Below are positions 29,146-37,592 of a stretch of DNA of 64,000 nt, piece after piece. The translations under genes and the position numbers were made by a program. Position 1 is the first letter of the stretch; every line of letters starts with the position of its first letter. The DNA is from Bacillus amyloliquefaciens DSM 7 = ATCC 23350. GTDB lineage: Bacteria > Bacillota > Bacilli > Bacillales > Bacillaceae. The notes beneath the pieces were generated by a model. That model was not told the origin of the DNA. It ran no database searches and was given only the letters and a program-made list of their open reading frames with translations. The DNA is taken from assembly GCF_000196735.1 (NCBI RefSeq), contig NC_014551.1, forward strand, positions 3,405,001 to 3,469,000. Reading direction: 5' to 3'.

Positions 29146-29546
29146 CAGGCAAGGCCGCCTGTGCCATGGCTGTTTTTCCGTTCGCTCTGCATGGCCTGCT
29201 TCCACGTATCGCGAAATTCAGTAACGAGCTTTTCCGCTTCATCTAAAAATCCTTCGTTATTCTGCACGTTCGCTTCGATCAGGCGGCGGCGGATGTAATC
29301 ATAGATTGATGACATCTGCTCAGAAATCTCAATCTCCCGGTTTAACGTGATGCTGAGCTCTTGAATGATGTTTTGCGCCTTTACGATATTTTCATTTTTG
29401 GCTTCAGGGTTGTTTTGCTTCATCGCCTGCCTGGCCAGCTTAATAAATCGCAGGCAGCCGTTATAAAGCATAAGGGTCAGCTCTTCCGGAGCGGCTGTAA
29501 AGACGGATGTCTGCTGATAAGCAGCAAAAGGATTATTTATTGCCAT
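29145..29546 (-). CDS. fliS: FliS, flagellin export chaperone
   Basis: 133 residues, the usual FliS length: AAYQQTSVFTAAPEELTLML and YNGCLRFIKLARQAM are the family hallmark, with helix bundle continuing through NIIQELSITLNREIEISEQM and SIYDYIRRRLIEANVQNNEG. FliS binds the C-terminus of Hag in the cytoplasm and delivers it to the FlhA export gate. It lies 19 nt downstream of fliD and overlaps fliT. Confidence 0.96.
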   Translation of the reverse strand: MAINNPFAAYQQTSVFTAAPEELTLMLYNGCLRFIKLARQAMKQNNPEAKNENIVKAQNIIQELSITLNREIEISEQMSSIYDYIRRRLIEANVQNNEGFLDEAEKLVTEFRDTWKQAMQSERKNSHGTGGLA

Positions 29547-29565
29547 TTTTGTGAAACCTCCAAGA

Positions 29566-31086
29566 TTATGATGTTGAAGATCCTAACATTGACGTGAGAT
29601 ATGAAGATTGGCTGTTCAATTTCTCCAATGCCGTATCCAACGCGCTGAACTTTTTATAATATCTCGTTTCGATGTCATCCAGCTTCGTTTTCATATTAGT
29701 AATATTTGTTTCTACTTCGTTCAGGCTTTTTCCGATGGCAAAGCTGGTTGATACCGAGCTTTCCGTGCCCGCTTGTTTTGAAATTTGAGTCTGCATTTTG
29801 TTTAATGTGTCTTTTAATCTCCGGGCAATCCCCTGCTCTTCCGGGTTTTTGGTTTTCGCTGTATCAGGGCTGTCCGCATTAAACAGCTTAGCCACGAGAG
29901 ACGGATTCTCGGTAATTTTCTGCTTCAGTTTCGCTTCGTCTTTAATGACAAGCTTTCCTTGATCGGCGTAGTTATCAGACGTTTCAATTCCGAAATCCGC
30001 GAGCTGATATTTTTTCCCGTCAATCGTAACCGTTGAGTACAGATCAATCCGCATCTCCGCCAAACCGTTCTGCAGCGTGCTGTCGCTCCGTAATAAACCG
30101 CTTTTGGCTTTAGCCTCCCACTGCTCAACCTGCTTATCAGTCATCGCTTCTCTTTGATCATCAGTTAACGGCGTATAATCCCGGTATTTTGATTCCGTCA
30201 CCTTCGCGTTTACGTTTTTAATTAACGTGTTATATTTATCAACAAAATCTTTAATGTTGTTAAAGATGCCGTCCGTATCAGTCGTGCTGTGAATCGTAAC
30301 CGTTTTATTGCTATCCGTCACGCTGTTCAGCGTATATTTAATGCCGTTGATCGTAAAGTTATTTGACGTTTTGGTCATTTCAAGGCCGTTGAACGTAAAC
30401 TTCGCGTTTTTCCCTTCGGCATTGGCCGTAAGTTCATTCGTTGTATCATCAACGGCAAAACCGAGCTGATCTTTCAGAAAGCTTTTGGTTGCGTCATCAC
30501 CTGCGGCAAGGGTAAACCCTTCCCCCGTTTTATTGGAAGTGAACGCAATCGTGTCCGCATAATCCGTGCCATTGGAAATTTTCTCTCTTAAAGCCGTCAT
30601 CCCGAGGCCCGAGCTGTTCAGTTTGGAAATCACATCATCAATCGTATCAGTCGCGGCGATCGTGACGTTTACCTCAGTCGGCTTCGTGTCACCCGGATTT
30701 GTGACATTGAATTTCAATGTTTGGCTCTGGCCTGATGTAAAATTGATGGCGCCTGAGGATTTATACGTCGTCGGCGTGGCCAGCTGCTGAACGGACATGC
30801 TTGTTGAAATATTTTGCTCAGCACTGACGGCCACCGCGCTGACACTGGAATCCGAACTTGTTACTGTTTTTTTATTCCAGTTTGTGGACATCAGCATATT
30901 ATTAAATGTAGTGGAATACATGTCGGTAATCTGGGTATTCATTTCCCGATAAGCATCGCGCTTCCATTCAAGCGTCTGCTTTTGCTGGTTCAATTTATTA
31001 AGCGGCTGCTTTTCGGCATCCATCAGTTTTTTCACCAGAGAATCTACATCAAGACCGGAATTAAGGCCTGTGATTCTTGTGACCAT
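29566..31086 (-). CDS. fliD: FliD, flagellar filament cap protein
   Basis: 506 residues. It has the conserved N-terminal segment (RITGLNSGLDVDSLVKKLMD, AEKQPLNKLNQQKQTLEWKR), a central exposed region with beta-rich domains, and the C-terminal coiled coil (ETNITNMKTKLDDIETRYYK, KFSALDTALEKLNSQSSYLT) typical of FliD. It caps the growing filament and folds Hag subunits; length is normal. A SigD-like promoter is visible about 110 nt upstream. The usual flaG (yvyC) gene between hag and fliD is missing here. Confidence 0.96.
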   Translation of the reverse strand: MVTRITGLNSGLDVDSLVKKLMDAEKQPLNKLNQQKQTLEWKRDAYREMNTQITDMYSTTFNNMLMSTNWNKKTVTSSDSSVSAVAVSAEQNISTSMSVQQLATPTTYKSSGAINFTSGQSQTLKFNVTNPGDTKPTEVNVTIAATDTIDDVISKLNSSGLGMTALREKISNGTDYADTIAFTSNKTGEGFTLAAGDDATKSFLKDQLGFAVDDTTNELTANAEGKNAKFTFNGLEMTKTSNNFTINGIKYTLNSVTDSNKTVTIHSTTDTDGIFNNIKDFVDKYNTLIKNVNAKVTESKYRDYTPLTDDQREAMTDKQVEQWEAKAKSGLLRSDSTLQNGLAEMRIDLYSTVTIDGKKYQLADFGIETSDNYADQGKLVIKDEAKLKQKITENPSLVAKLFNADSPDTAKTKNPEEQGIARRLKDTLNKMQTQISKQAGTESSVSTSFAIGKSLNEVETNITNMKTKLDDIETRYYKKFSALDTALEKLNSQSSYLTSMLGSSTS

Positions 31087-31192
31087 ATGTACCCTCTCCT
31101 TTTCAGCGTTTAGTCGTAGACGGCTCTATGACAACAGTGAGTTTCCGACTGTTTATCATATCGCAGCTCCATAAATGTATGATCTTATTCTT

Positions 31193-31219
31193 ATATCGGT
31201 CATATTAAAAGGTTTTCAA
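31193..31219 (-). promoter_or_regulatory. SigD-like promoter of fliD
   Basis: Minus strand: TTGA, 15-nt spacer, ACCGATAT (consensus TAAA-N15-GCCGATAT). Spacing is exact; the -35 has two mismatches. Confidence 0.6.
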
Positions 31220-31302
31220 TATTTTAACTGAAATTATAATGTTTCATTTTGTCAATAGGGTTTCCTTGGCATGATGAGGGAAAAAGCGGAGGAAATAAAA
31301 AA

Positions 31303-31324
31303 AGACCCTGGAGAGCCAGGATCT
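31303..31324 (-). terminator. Terminator of hag
   Basis: AGACCCTGG / CCAGGATCT stem with a GAGA-type loop and a T7 tract on the minus strand, 9 nt after the hag stop. Confidence 0.9.
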
Positions 31325-31332
31325 TTCCGTCA

Positions 31333-32319
31333 TTAACCTTTAAGCAATTGAAGAACTTGCTGAGGCTGTTGGTTAGCTTGCGCAAGCATTGCTTGAGAAG
31401 CCTGAGTAAGAATGTTGTTTTTCGTGTACTCCATCATCTCAGAAGCCATGTCTACGTCACGGATACGTGATTCAGCAGAAGTCAGGTTCTCAGAAGAAGT
31501 ACCAAGGTTGTTGATTGTGTGCTCTAAACGGTTTTGAACCGCACCAAGTTTAGCGCGCTCGCTAGATACTGTGTCGATAGCTGTTTTGATTGTTGTAAGA
31601 GCTGAAGACGCAGCTTTAGCAGAAGATGAGATGTCGATACCTTTGGTTACTTTTGTATCTGCAGCCAATGCGCTGTCAGCTTGATAAACTAGTTTATCAT
31701 CAGTGTCATAGTAGCCATTCGGTCCTTTAGAACCATCAGTTACGAGAGTTGCTTCTTTTCCGTCTGCAGTTACAAGCTTAGACCCGTCAGTATTTGCTGT
31801 ATAAGTCGTACCAACTTGCAGGCTTTCAGAGTCCATTTTATTGATAGACAGGCTCATTGTTTGGCCTTCGTTAGCTCCGATTTGGAACGTAAGGTCTTTT
31901 GCAGTTCCGTCAAGAAGTTTTTTCGTGTTGAACTCAGTGTCAGTAGAGATTCTTGTTACTTCAGACGCTAATTGGTCCATCTCTTTTTGAAGCTCAGAAC
32001 GGTCAGAATCTGTGTTTGTATCGTTAGCCGCTTGTGTAGCAAGCTCGCTCATACGCTGAAGAATGCTGTGAGTTTCGTTCAATGCACCCTCAGATGTTTG
32101 GATAAGAGAGATTCCGTCTTGAGCGTTTTTAGACGCCATGTCTAAACCGCGGATTTGAGAACGCATTTTTTCAGAGATCGCAAGACCCGCAGCGTCATCA
32201 CCAGCGCGGTTGATGCGAAGACCTGAAGATAATTTTTCCATGTTTTTAGAAGCAGCGTTTGAACCTGCATTCAGCTGACGGCTAGTGTTAAGAGCCGCGA
32301 TATTGTGGTTGATTCTCAT
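31333..32319 (-). CDS. hag: Flagellin Hag
   Basis: 328 residues. Conserved N-terminal D0/D1 helices (RINHNIAALNTSRQLNAGSN, KNMEKLSSGLRINRAGDDAA) and C-terminal D0/D1 helices (LGAVQNRLEHTINNLGTSSE, ILTQASQAMLAQANQQPQQV, ending QLLKG) flank a variable centre at about 190-245 (TADGKEATLVTDGSKGPNG, YYDTDDKLVYQADS). It is somewhat longer than the 304-residue B. subtilis 168 protein because of this central part. Expression is controlled by the SigD promoter and, post-transcriptionally, by CsrA at two sites in the leader, relieved by FliW. Its chaperone FliS is encoded downstream. Confidence 0.98.
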   Translation of the reverse strand: MRINHNIAALNTSRQLNAGSNAASKNMEKLSSGLRINRAGDDAAGLAISEKMRSQIRGLDMASKNAQDGISLIQTSEGALNETHSILQRMSELATQAANDTNTDSDRSELQKEMDQLASEVTRISTDTEFNTKKLLDGTAKDLTFQIGANEGQTMSLSINKMDSESLQVGTTYTANTDGSKLVTADGKEATLVTDGSKGPNGYYDTDDKLVYQADSALAADTKVTKGIDISSSAKAASSALTTIKTAIDTVSSERAKLGAVQNRLEHTINNLGTSSENLTSAESRIRDVDMASEMMEYTKNNILTQASQAMLAQANQQPQQVLQLLKG

Positions 32320-32327
32320 TTTGTATT

Positions 32328-32361
32328 TCCTCCCTGAATTGTTTTTCGCACGTCCTTGTGC
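32328..32361 (-). promoter_or_regulatory. CsrA binding region in the hag leader
   Basis: Two GGA sites on the minus strand: hairpin GCAC-AAGGAC-GTGC (32361-32348) presenting GGA in its loop, and the ribosome site GGGAGGA (32334-32328). This matches the known two-site CsrA repression of hag translation in B. subtilis. Confidence 0.8.
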
Positions 32362-32416
32362 ATTTTTCGCAGCGTCATTCTGAAGAAAATTTTTCCTCTC
32401 ATTGGCTACACTATAT

Positions 32417-32443
32417 ATATCGGACGGCCGCTTCTATTGTTTA
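32417..32443 (-). promoter_or_regulatory. SigD promoter of hag
   Basis: Minus strand: TAAA, 15-nt spacer, TCCGATAT; one mismatch to the SigD consensus, about 98 nt upstream of the hag ATG. Confidence 0.9.
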
Positions 32444-32461
32444 TATGAAAATAAAAAATCC

Positions 32462-32686
32462 TCACTTTTTTTGTGAGGATAAATTAAGTAATAAATCGGT
32501 ATTAAAAGATACGGCTCTGTTGTTCTCTTCCAGGATCGACAAGTATATTTCTTTCCGGTGAATATCCACATGCTGAGGCGCTTCAATTCCCAGCTTCACT
32601 TGCTCTCCTTCGATGGCAATCACCTTTATTTCAATATCGGGTCCGATCTGAATTGACTCATTCACTTTTCTTGAGAGAACTAGCAT
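32462..32686 (-). CDS. csrA: CsrA, translational repressor of flagellin
   Basis: 74 residues with the canonical start [20 protein letters not shown] and the RNA-binding [20 protein letters not shown] strand region. The homodimer binds GGA motifs in the hag leader and blocks ribosome entry. The ATG overlaps the fliW 3' end by 7 nt and has a GGAGGAGG ribosome site. In Bacillus its activity is gated by FliW rather than by small RNAs. Confidence 0.97.
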   Translation of the reverse strand: MLVLSRKVNESIQIGPDIEIKVIAIEGEQVKLGIEAPQHVDIHRKEIYLSILEENNRAVSFNTDLLLNLSSQKK

Positions 32687-33111
32687 GATCCTCCTCCTAT
32701 CAGATGTTTTGTTTCATAGGAAGCATCATGTAAAATGATTTGTTTCGCCTTCATTTCCTTTTTATTGACGATAATCGGCGCTTTTAAATTGGCGGTCGTG
32801 TTTTCAAAAGGCTCTTCCAGCGTTAAAATCGCCATCACTTCGACGTCCTCTATATCTTCAATATGCAAAAGCTCAAGCGTCGCATGGTCAATGTCAAATT
32901 CGTACCCTTTAAAGAAAATAAACGGGCTGGCGACAATAAAGGCGATGTGCTCCTGTTTGACAGATTGCAGCGCCAAAAACGGTGAATCTTCCGACAAAGG
33001 AAGAACAACAAATTGAGTCTCGTCATTAAATCCCGGCAGGCCGTTTTCAAATGAGATGATCTGCCCTTCGTCTATTCTGATTTCTCCATGATATTTTGTT
33101 TTAATAATCAT
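32680..33111 (-). CDS. fliW: FliW, antagonist of CsrA and Hag sensor
   Basis: 143 residues: [40 protein letters not shown] and the acidic [20 protein letters not shown] region are family hallmarks. FliW binds free flagellin; when Hag is secreted, FliW is released and allosterically inhibits CsrA, allowing hag translation. Coupled to csrA by overlap and placed downstream of yviE. Confidence 0.96.
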   Translation of the reverse strand: MIIKTKYHGEIRIDEGQIISFENGLPGFNDETQFVVLPLSEDSPFLALQSVKQEHIAFIVASPFIFFKGYEFDIDHATLELLHIEDIEDVEVMAILTLEEPFENTTANLKAPIIVNKKEMKAKQIILHDASYETKHLIGGGSC

Positions 33112-33140
33112 GCTTCACAATCCTTTACCACTTTCATCTT

Positions 33141-33710
33141 TTATTCTGTGTTACCGTCGTCAACCGAAATCGTCACCTTAGGGTCTTGCATCATATCAAT
33201 CTGAACTTTTCCCGGCGTGTAATTCCATACCGGTTTATGGGCGGCTGCTTCAATTGAAGGTTTGCGGGCTTCAATATCAATCGTCAGCTTTGAAGGAATG
33301 CAGTCAATGTCGACGAGAAACTGTGCAGGGAGAAAGTCGCTGAATTCGCCGAATGGCTCGGGCGGGCTGACATCCGCTGCCTGCCGGGCCATCACATTGC
33401 CGGTTTTCTTTTCGATAGCCGCCATTTCCTTCCCTTCTCTGACTGTTTTTGCAATAAACTCACTGCATGCTTCCGCGCCTTTCTGGGCGGCTTCCGCGTT
33501 CAGCTTTTCAAATGATTTGAGATTCAAGTTCTCCCAAGCCCTCGTCTGATCAATCGTCAGTTTGGCCGGCGTGCTTTCAATGTTCAGCTCTGCCGGCGGC
33601 TGCTCAATTTCCAGGTCAGCGGGCGGCTGTTCCATTTCGATTTCTTCCTTCTGAAAGGTAATACCGATTTTAGCAGGCACACTGTCAATAATCAATCTCG
33701 GCATCTGCAT
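33141..33710 (-). CDS. yviE: YviE, DUF6470-type protein of the flagellar operon
   Basis: 189 residues, no signal peptide. The N-terminus consists of a striking series of beta-strand-like repeats of the form (x)PAxLxI(E/D): RLIIDSVPAKIGI, EQPPADLEIE, QPPAELNIE, STPAKLTIDQT. Similar units return later (IPSKLTIDI, KPSIEA, TPGKVQIDMM). The middle (ENLNLKSFEKLNAEAAQKGA) is helical. The ATG follows GAGGAGGGATTTCT. It is known only as a conserved gene between flgL and fliW in Bacillus, with no proven function. A terminator separates it from flgL. Confidence 0.9.
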   Translation of the reverse strand: MQMPRLIIDSVPAKIGITFQKEEIEMEQPPADLEIEQPPAELNIESTPAKLTIDQTRAWENLNLKSFEKLNAEAAQKGAEACSEFIAKTVREGKEMAAIEKKTGNVMARQAADVSPPEPFGEFSDFLPAQFLVDIDCIPSKLTIDIEARKPSIEAAAHKPVWNYTPGKVQIDMMQDPKVTISVDDGNTE

Positions 33711-33740
33711 AGAAATCCCTCCTCTTTAGAATGTTCTAGT

Positions 33741-33777
33741 AAAAAAAGCGATCTCCCTGTTGTGAGTCGCTTTTTTT
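33741..33777 (-). terminator. Intra-operon terminator between flgL and yviE
   Basis: AAAAAAAGCGA pairs with TCGCTTTTTTT around a 15-nt loop, with runs on both sides. It should end or attenuate transcripts from flgM-flgN-flgK-flgL before yviE-fliW-csrA. Confidence 0.7.
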
Positions 33778-33801
33778 ATATATTGAAGACGGTCAGTTAT
33801 A

Positions 33802-34719
33802 TTATTTCAGAAAGTCGATCAGTGACGGCTGAATAATATTCGCATTTACTGACAGCGCAGCTTTATGAACCGTCTGCTGAGATAAATAATCAACAATCAC
33901 ATCTTCCATTTCTACATCTTCATTATCTGACAATACTTTTTCAGCGGTAGCAGCTTGTGATTCCAGCCTTGTCTGAATGAGTTCCAAACGGTTTGTACGT
34001 GCACCGATATTGGATTTTTCAGCATTCATTTTGTCAGTAAAACCGTCGATATCTGACAGAATCTGTTTTGAATCTGCTTCGGAAAGCGTACCTTTGCTTA
34101 AAGAAGCTTCTAAGGAGTTGAGAAATTCAAATACATTATCCCCATTTTGAGCGACGCCCCCGAAAGCTGAATTCGGGTCAGAATTCACTTTCAGCACTGC
34201 CCCGTTCGAGATGTTGATGTTAACATCCGAAGCACTAGTGTAATTTTCATAGTTGTACGTATATGTACCGTCAGCATTTTCAGTAATCGGCGGGACGTCT
34301 GAATTGGTTCCGTTAAACAGGTAACGCCCGTTCACCTGAGTATTCGCGACAGAAACGAGCTGCTTTTTCAGCTGGCCGATTTCTGTACCGATTGCTTTTA
34401 ATTCCGTTTCACCGTTCGAATCACTTTTGGCCTGAACCATCAAGTCCCGGATTTTCCCCATAATATCGGTTTCTGAGTTTACGCTTGATTCCGAGTTTTC
34501 CAGCCATGTAAAACCTTGCGAAACATTCCGCTGATATTGGTTTACCTGCGCAAGCTGAGTACGGTACTGCATTCCCTTCATTGCAACGACCGGGTCATCA
34601 GAAGCTTTCGTGATTTTTTTCCCCGTAGACACTTGCTGCTGAAGCCGATCGAGCTTGTCATAACTTGAGCCGATAAATCGAAGAGAATTTTTTGCGATCA
34701 TCCCTTGAGTTACTCTCAT
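33802..34719 (-). CDS. flgL: FlgL, hook-filament junction protein
   Basis: 305 residues with flagellin-like ends: N-terminal [40 protein letters not shown], and a C-terminal helix ending [14 protein letters not shown]. It forms the second junction ring between hook and filament. Transcribed with flgK, 11 nt apart. Confidence 0.95.
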   Translation of the reverse strand: MRVTQGMIAKNSLRFIGSSYDKLDRLQQQVSTGKKITKASDDPVVAMKGMQYRTQLAQVNQYQRNVSQGFTWLENSESSVNSETDIMGKIRDLMVQAKSDSNGETELKAIGTEIGQLKKQLVSVANTQVNGRYLFNGTNSDVPPITENADGTYTYNYENYTSASDVNINISNGAVLKVNSDPNSAFGGVAQNGDNVFEFLNSLEASLSKGTLSEADSKQILSDIDGFTDKMNAEKSNIGARTNRLELIQTRLESQAATAEKVLSDNEDVEMEDVIVDYLSQQTVHKAALSVNANIIQPSLIDFLK

Positions 34720-34730
34720 TTACTTATCTC

Positions 34731-36248
34731 CTATCTTCCTCCGGTGCCCATACCGTTAATAATTTTATCGAATATTTCATCCTGCATCGTTATGATTCGC
34801 GCAGCGGCATTATAAGCGTGTTGAAACTGAATCATATTTGTCATTTCTTCATCTAAAGACACGGCGCTGACTGATTGTCTCCTTTGATCGGCTGAAAGAG
34901 TGTTGCTTTCAGAGTTGTTCATAAGATTGGCCGCTTTTTGTGAATTAACGCCCAGCTTGCCGATAAGGGATTCATAAAAGTCATTAATTGTAGTGGTTTC
35001 ACCGTTAATAGTCAGCTTGCTGTTCTGCACGGCTGCCAGGTTAGTCGCGTTTGTGCCGTCACTTTTTTCTCCGTTTAACGACGCTGCGATATTGTCAGTA
35101 GACGCGAGGATTTTGTCACTGACTTTTATTTTCGCTGCCGCACCTTTTGCCGGCACCGCTTCATCACCGCTGAAATCAAAAAATGCCGCGCCCTGTTCGC
35201 CTGTATAGGTCTTTCCTTTTTCGTGAACTGCGTTAAACGCGTCAGCAAAGGATAGCGCCATATTGTCAAGAGCCGTCAGCATTTCAGGGTAGAGGCCTTT
35301 TTCTTCTCCATTCGACATATAGCCGTATGACTCAATAAGACCTAAAAGTGAGCCTTTTCCGGTAAATGCATCCGCATTGACCTCGCTGCTGCCGATTGAC
35401 ACACTCGACACAAGGCCGCTGTCCTTGTCGTAGTTGATTTTCATTTCTGAAACGGTTTTTGTATTACCATCCAGCAGCGTTCCGAGAGAATTGTTGTTTC
35501 CGTTCAGCAATTCCACGTTAACCGTGCCCTCAGCAGTCGCCAAGGAATGCCCGCCCGACTTATTATATGAAACTTTTATATTTGCCATAGAAGATAATTG
35601 ATCAATCAATCTGTCTCTTTGGTCATATAAATCATTAGGGAGCATACCGCTCGGTTCAACTGCCGCTATTTGAGTATTAAGGTCATTCAGCTGATTGAGA
35701 ATTGAATTGACCTGGTCCGCTGTGTTATCCAGATTCTTTTTAATATCACCCTGAATGTTAGTCAACGAGGTAGATATATAGTTAAAACTTTCAGCAAGAG
35801 ATTTCCCCTGCTCCTGCAAGACTGAGCGCGCTCCCGTATTTTCCGGATTCGTCGCCAGATCCTGAAGGGCATTCCAAAACGAACTGAGCGATCCGTTTAA
35901 ACCGTTATCGTCAAGCTCTTTCATGACGCCTTCCATTTGCGATAATGAATTGGAACGGGCTGTATAGTAGCCTAATTTTGTATTTTCAGTTCTGTACTGA
36001 TAGTCTAAAAAACTGTCTCTGACGCGCTCCACTGAACCGGCTTTAACACCTGTTCCGATTTGGCCGGCTGTCAGATCACTGTTTTTTGATACAGCGGGAT
36101 AAGGACTCGTCGATTGTAACGTGACTCGCTGCCTTGTATATCCTGCTGTATTTGCATTTGCAACGTTATTTGAAACGGTGCTCAATGCAGTCTGCTGCGC
36201 ACTCAGTGCACGCCTTGCTGTTTCGAGCCCCATAAAAGTCGATGGCAT
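34731..36248 (-). CDS. flgK: FlgK, hook-filament junction protein
   Basis: 505 residues. N-terminal rod/hook motif (GLETARRALSAQQTALSTVS, NNVANANTAGYTRQRV) and C-terminal helix (AYNAAARIITMQDEIFDKII) flank a long variable centre. FlgK is the first junction ring laid on the hook before FlgL and FliD. Its chaperone FlgN is encoded immediately upstream. Confidence 0.96.
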   Translation of the reverse strand: MPSTFMGLETARRALSAQQTALSTVSNNVANANTAGYTRQRVTLQSTSPYPAVSKNSDLTAGQIGTGVKAGSVERVRDSFLDYQYRTENTKLGYYTARSNSLSQMEGVMKELDDNGLNGSLSSFWNALQDLATNPENTGARSVLQEQGKSLAESFNYISTSLTNIQGDIKKNLDNTADQVNSILNQLNDLNTQIAAVEPSGMLPNDLYDQRDRLIDQLSSMANIKVSYNKSGGHSLATAEGTVNVELLNGNNNSLGTLLDGNTKTVSEMKINYDKDSGLVSSVSIGSSEVNADAFTGKGSLLGLIESYGYMSNGEEKGLYPEMLTALDNMALSFADAFNAVHEKGKTYTGEQGAAFFDFSGDEAVPAKGAAAKIKVSDKILASTDNIAASLNGEKSDGTNATNLAAVQNSKLTINGETTTINDFYESLIGKLGVNSQKAANLMNNSESNTLSADQRRQSVSAVSLDEEMTNMIQFQHAYNAAARIITMQDEIFDKIINGMGTGGR

Positions 36249-36263
36249 TGAAAATCCTCCGTT

Positions 36264-36746
36264 CTAAGCTTTTGAATCGAATAATGTCAAACGGCTGACA
36301 GGCTGGCGTGCCGTTTGCGGCTCTTTATAATTCATATTCTCTTTTTCACCCGGCATTATCATATCGAATGCCCCGGAGATGAATTGCAAAGCCTGAATCG
36401 TGAGCTGTTTGTTCATCTCGTTCACTTCTTTCAGACGGTCAAGAAGCGCAGACAAAGAGTGAAATAACCCTTCAAGCTCCTGTTTTTCGCTGCCTGAAGT
36501 TCTGGAGATGCATGCAGCAATTGTGTTGTCCTCACTGCCGCTGAGAAACTGAGAAGTCAGCTTGATTCGTTCTTCTTCAGTCTGCCCGATTGCCTGAATA
36601 TACTTTTGCTCTTTAGTCAATATGTTGGAAAGCTCTTTTGTTTTACCTGCTTTCAGCGCTTCCGTTTTCTCCTCAGACAGCGTGAGCAGATGTTCATGCA
36701 GTGCGCAAAGTCGCTTCAGTTGATCAATAATTGGCTTTGCTGACAT
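36264..36746 (-). CDS. flgN: FlgN (YvyG), chaperone for FlgK and FlgL
   Basis: 160 residues, predominantly coiled-coil helices (LKRLCALHEHLLTLSEEKTE, ALKAGKTKELSNILTKEQKY, LSALLDRLKEVNEMNKQLTI). Matches the FlgN family of export chaperones; in B. subtilis the gene was called yvyG. It lies between flgM and flgK with short spacers. Confidence 0.93.
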   Translation of the reverse strand: MSAKPIIDQLKRLCALHEHLLTLSEEKTEALKAGKTKELSNILTKEQKYIQAIGQTEEERIKLTSQFLSGSEDNTIAACISRTSGSEKQELEGLFHSLSALLDRLKEVNEMNKQLTIQALQFISGAFDMIMPGEKENMNYKEPQTARQPVSRLTLFDSKA

Positions 36747-36760
36747 TGGCTTTCTCCTTT

Positions 36761-37027
36761 TTATTGCTTTTTATAGAAATTCACTATTTTTTCAGCGATG
36801 CTGTTTGAATCTATTTTATATGTTCCGCTCTCTATATCCGCTTTCAGCTGAGCGATTTTTTCCTGACGTGTTTTAGTGACCGCATCTGACGCATTTTGAA
36901 GCTCTTTTGCATGAGAAGAAATTTCCACTTTGTCTTTCGGCTTTGCAGCCTCTTTTTGTACGGCTTGCTTTTCGTAATTTTTTTGGTATGGATTAACGGA
37001 TTGTGTTCCGTACTGATTGATTTTCAT
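36761..37027 (-). CDS. flgM: FlgM, anti-SigD factor
   Basis: 88 residues: disordered N-terminus ([20 protein letters not shown]), then the conserved SigD-binding half ([52 protein letters not shown]). It holds SigD inactive until the hook-basal body is complete. Transcribed from the SigD promoter upstream of yvyF, giving negative feedback. Confidence 0.97.
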   Translation of the reverse strand: MKINQYGTQSVNPYQKNYEKQAVQKEAAKPKDKVEISSHAKELQNASDAVTKTRQEKIAQLKADIESGTYKIDSNSIAEKIVNFYKKQ

Positions 37028-37096
37028 AGGATTCCTCTCGCTTTCTGTTCGCAGTCTAATTCTTTTATCGACTGCGTTATCAGTTAGTTTAGGGAA

Positions 37097-37516
37097 TCAG
37101 GTGTTTTTGGTATTATAGGCATAGTATGTGTCATTTGAACTATTTTTCTCTTTGAATTCAGCAGCTGTTTTTTGATTCATATGGTCTAATTGCGACTCAA
37201 TATCGGTCTGACAGGACTTGCAAAATTTCCCCGTCCTGATCGGATTTCCGCACCTTTCACAAGGGTATGCCAAATTCGGAAGCTGGCTGATCTGAATCCT
37301 TTTTTGTTTGATAAACTTGAGGATCAGCTCTTCTTCAACACCTGTTTCCTCAGTAATCTGCTGCATCGTCGACTGTCTGTTGACTTGCTTTCTTAAAAAT
37401 TTATAGACGGTTTCAAATGCTTTTTCTTCTTCTTTAATACATGCCTGACATACGGTCTGCAGGTTCGTTTTAAAAAATAAAGCATTGCATTTTGGACAAT
37501 TCGCCAATTCACCCAT
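37097..37516 (-). CDS. yvyF: YvyF, zinc-ribbon flagellar-operon protein
   Basis: 139 residues with an N-terminal zinc ribbon (CPKCNALF ... CQACIKEEE), a helix-turn-helix-like centre (STMQQITEETGVEEELILKF) and a second ribbon (CERCGNPIRTGKFCKSCQ). The layout suggests a DNA- or protein-binding regulator of the FlgM operon. It begins directly after the SigD promoter. Role not established beyond co-expression with flgM. Confidence 0.9.
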   Translation of the reverse strand: MGELANCPKCNALFFKTNLQTVCQACIKEEEKAFETVYKFLRKQVNRQSTMQQITEETGVEEELILKFIKQKRIQISQLPNLAYPCERCGNPIRTGKFCKSCQTDIESQLDHMNQKTAAEFKEKNSSNDTYYAYNTKNT

Positions 37517-37565
37517 CGTATTAACTCCTATTCCTTCTTTTATCTGCCTTATATTTCTATCAATT

Positions 37566-37592
37566 ATATCGGCAGGATAAAAGAATGATTTA
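37566..37592 (-). promoter_or_regulatory. SigD promoter of yvyF-flgM
   Basis: Minus strand: TAAA, 15-nt spacer, GCCGATAT, a perfect consensus match. The -35 overlaps the comFC stop codon. Confidence 0.93.
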
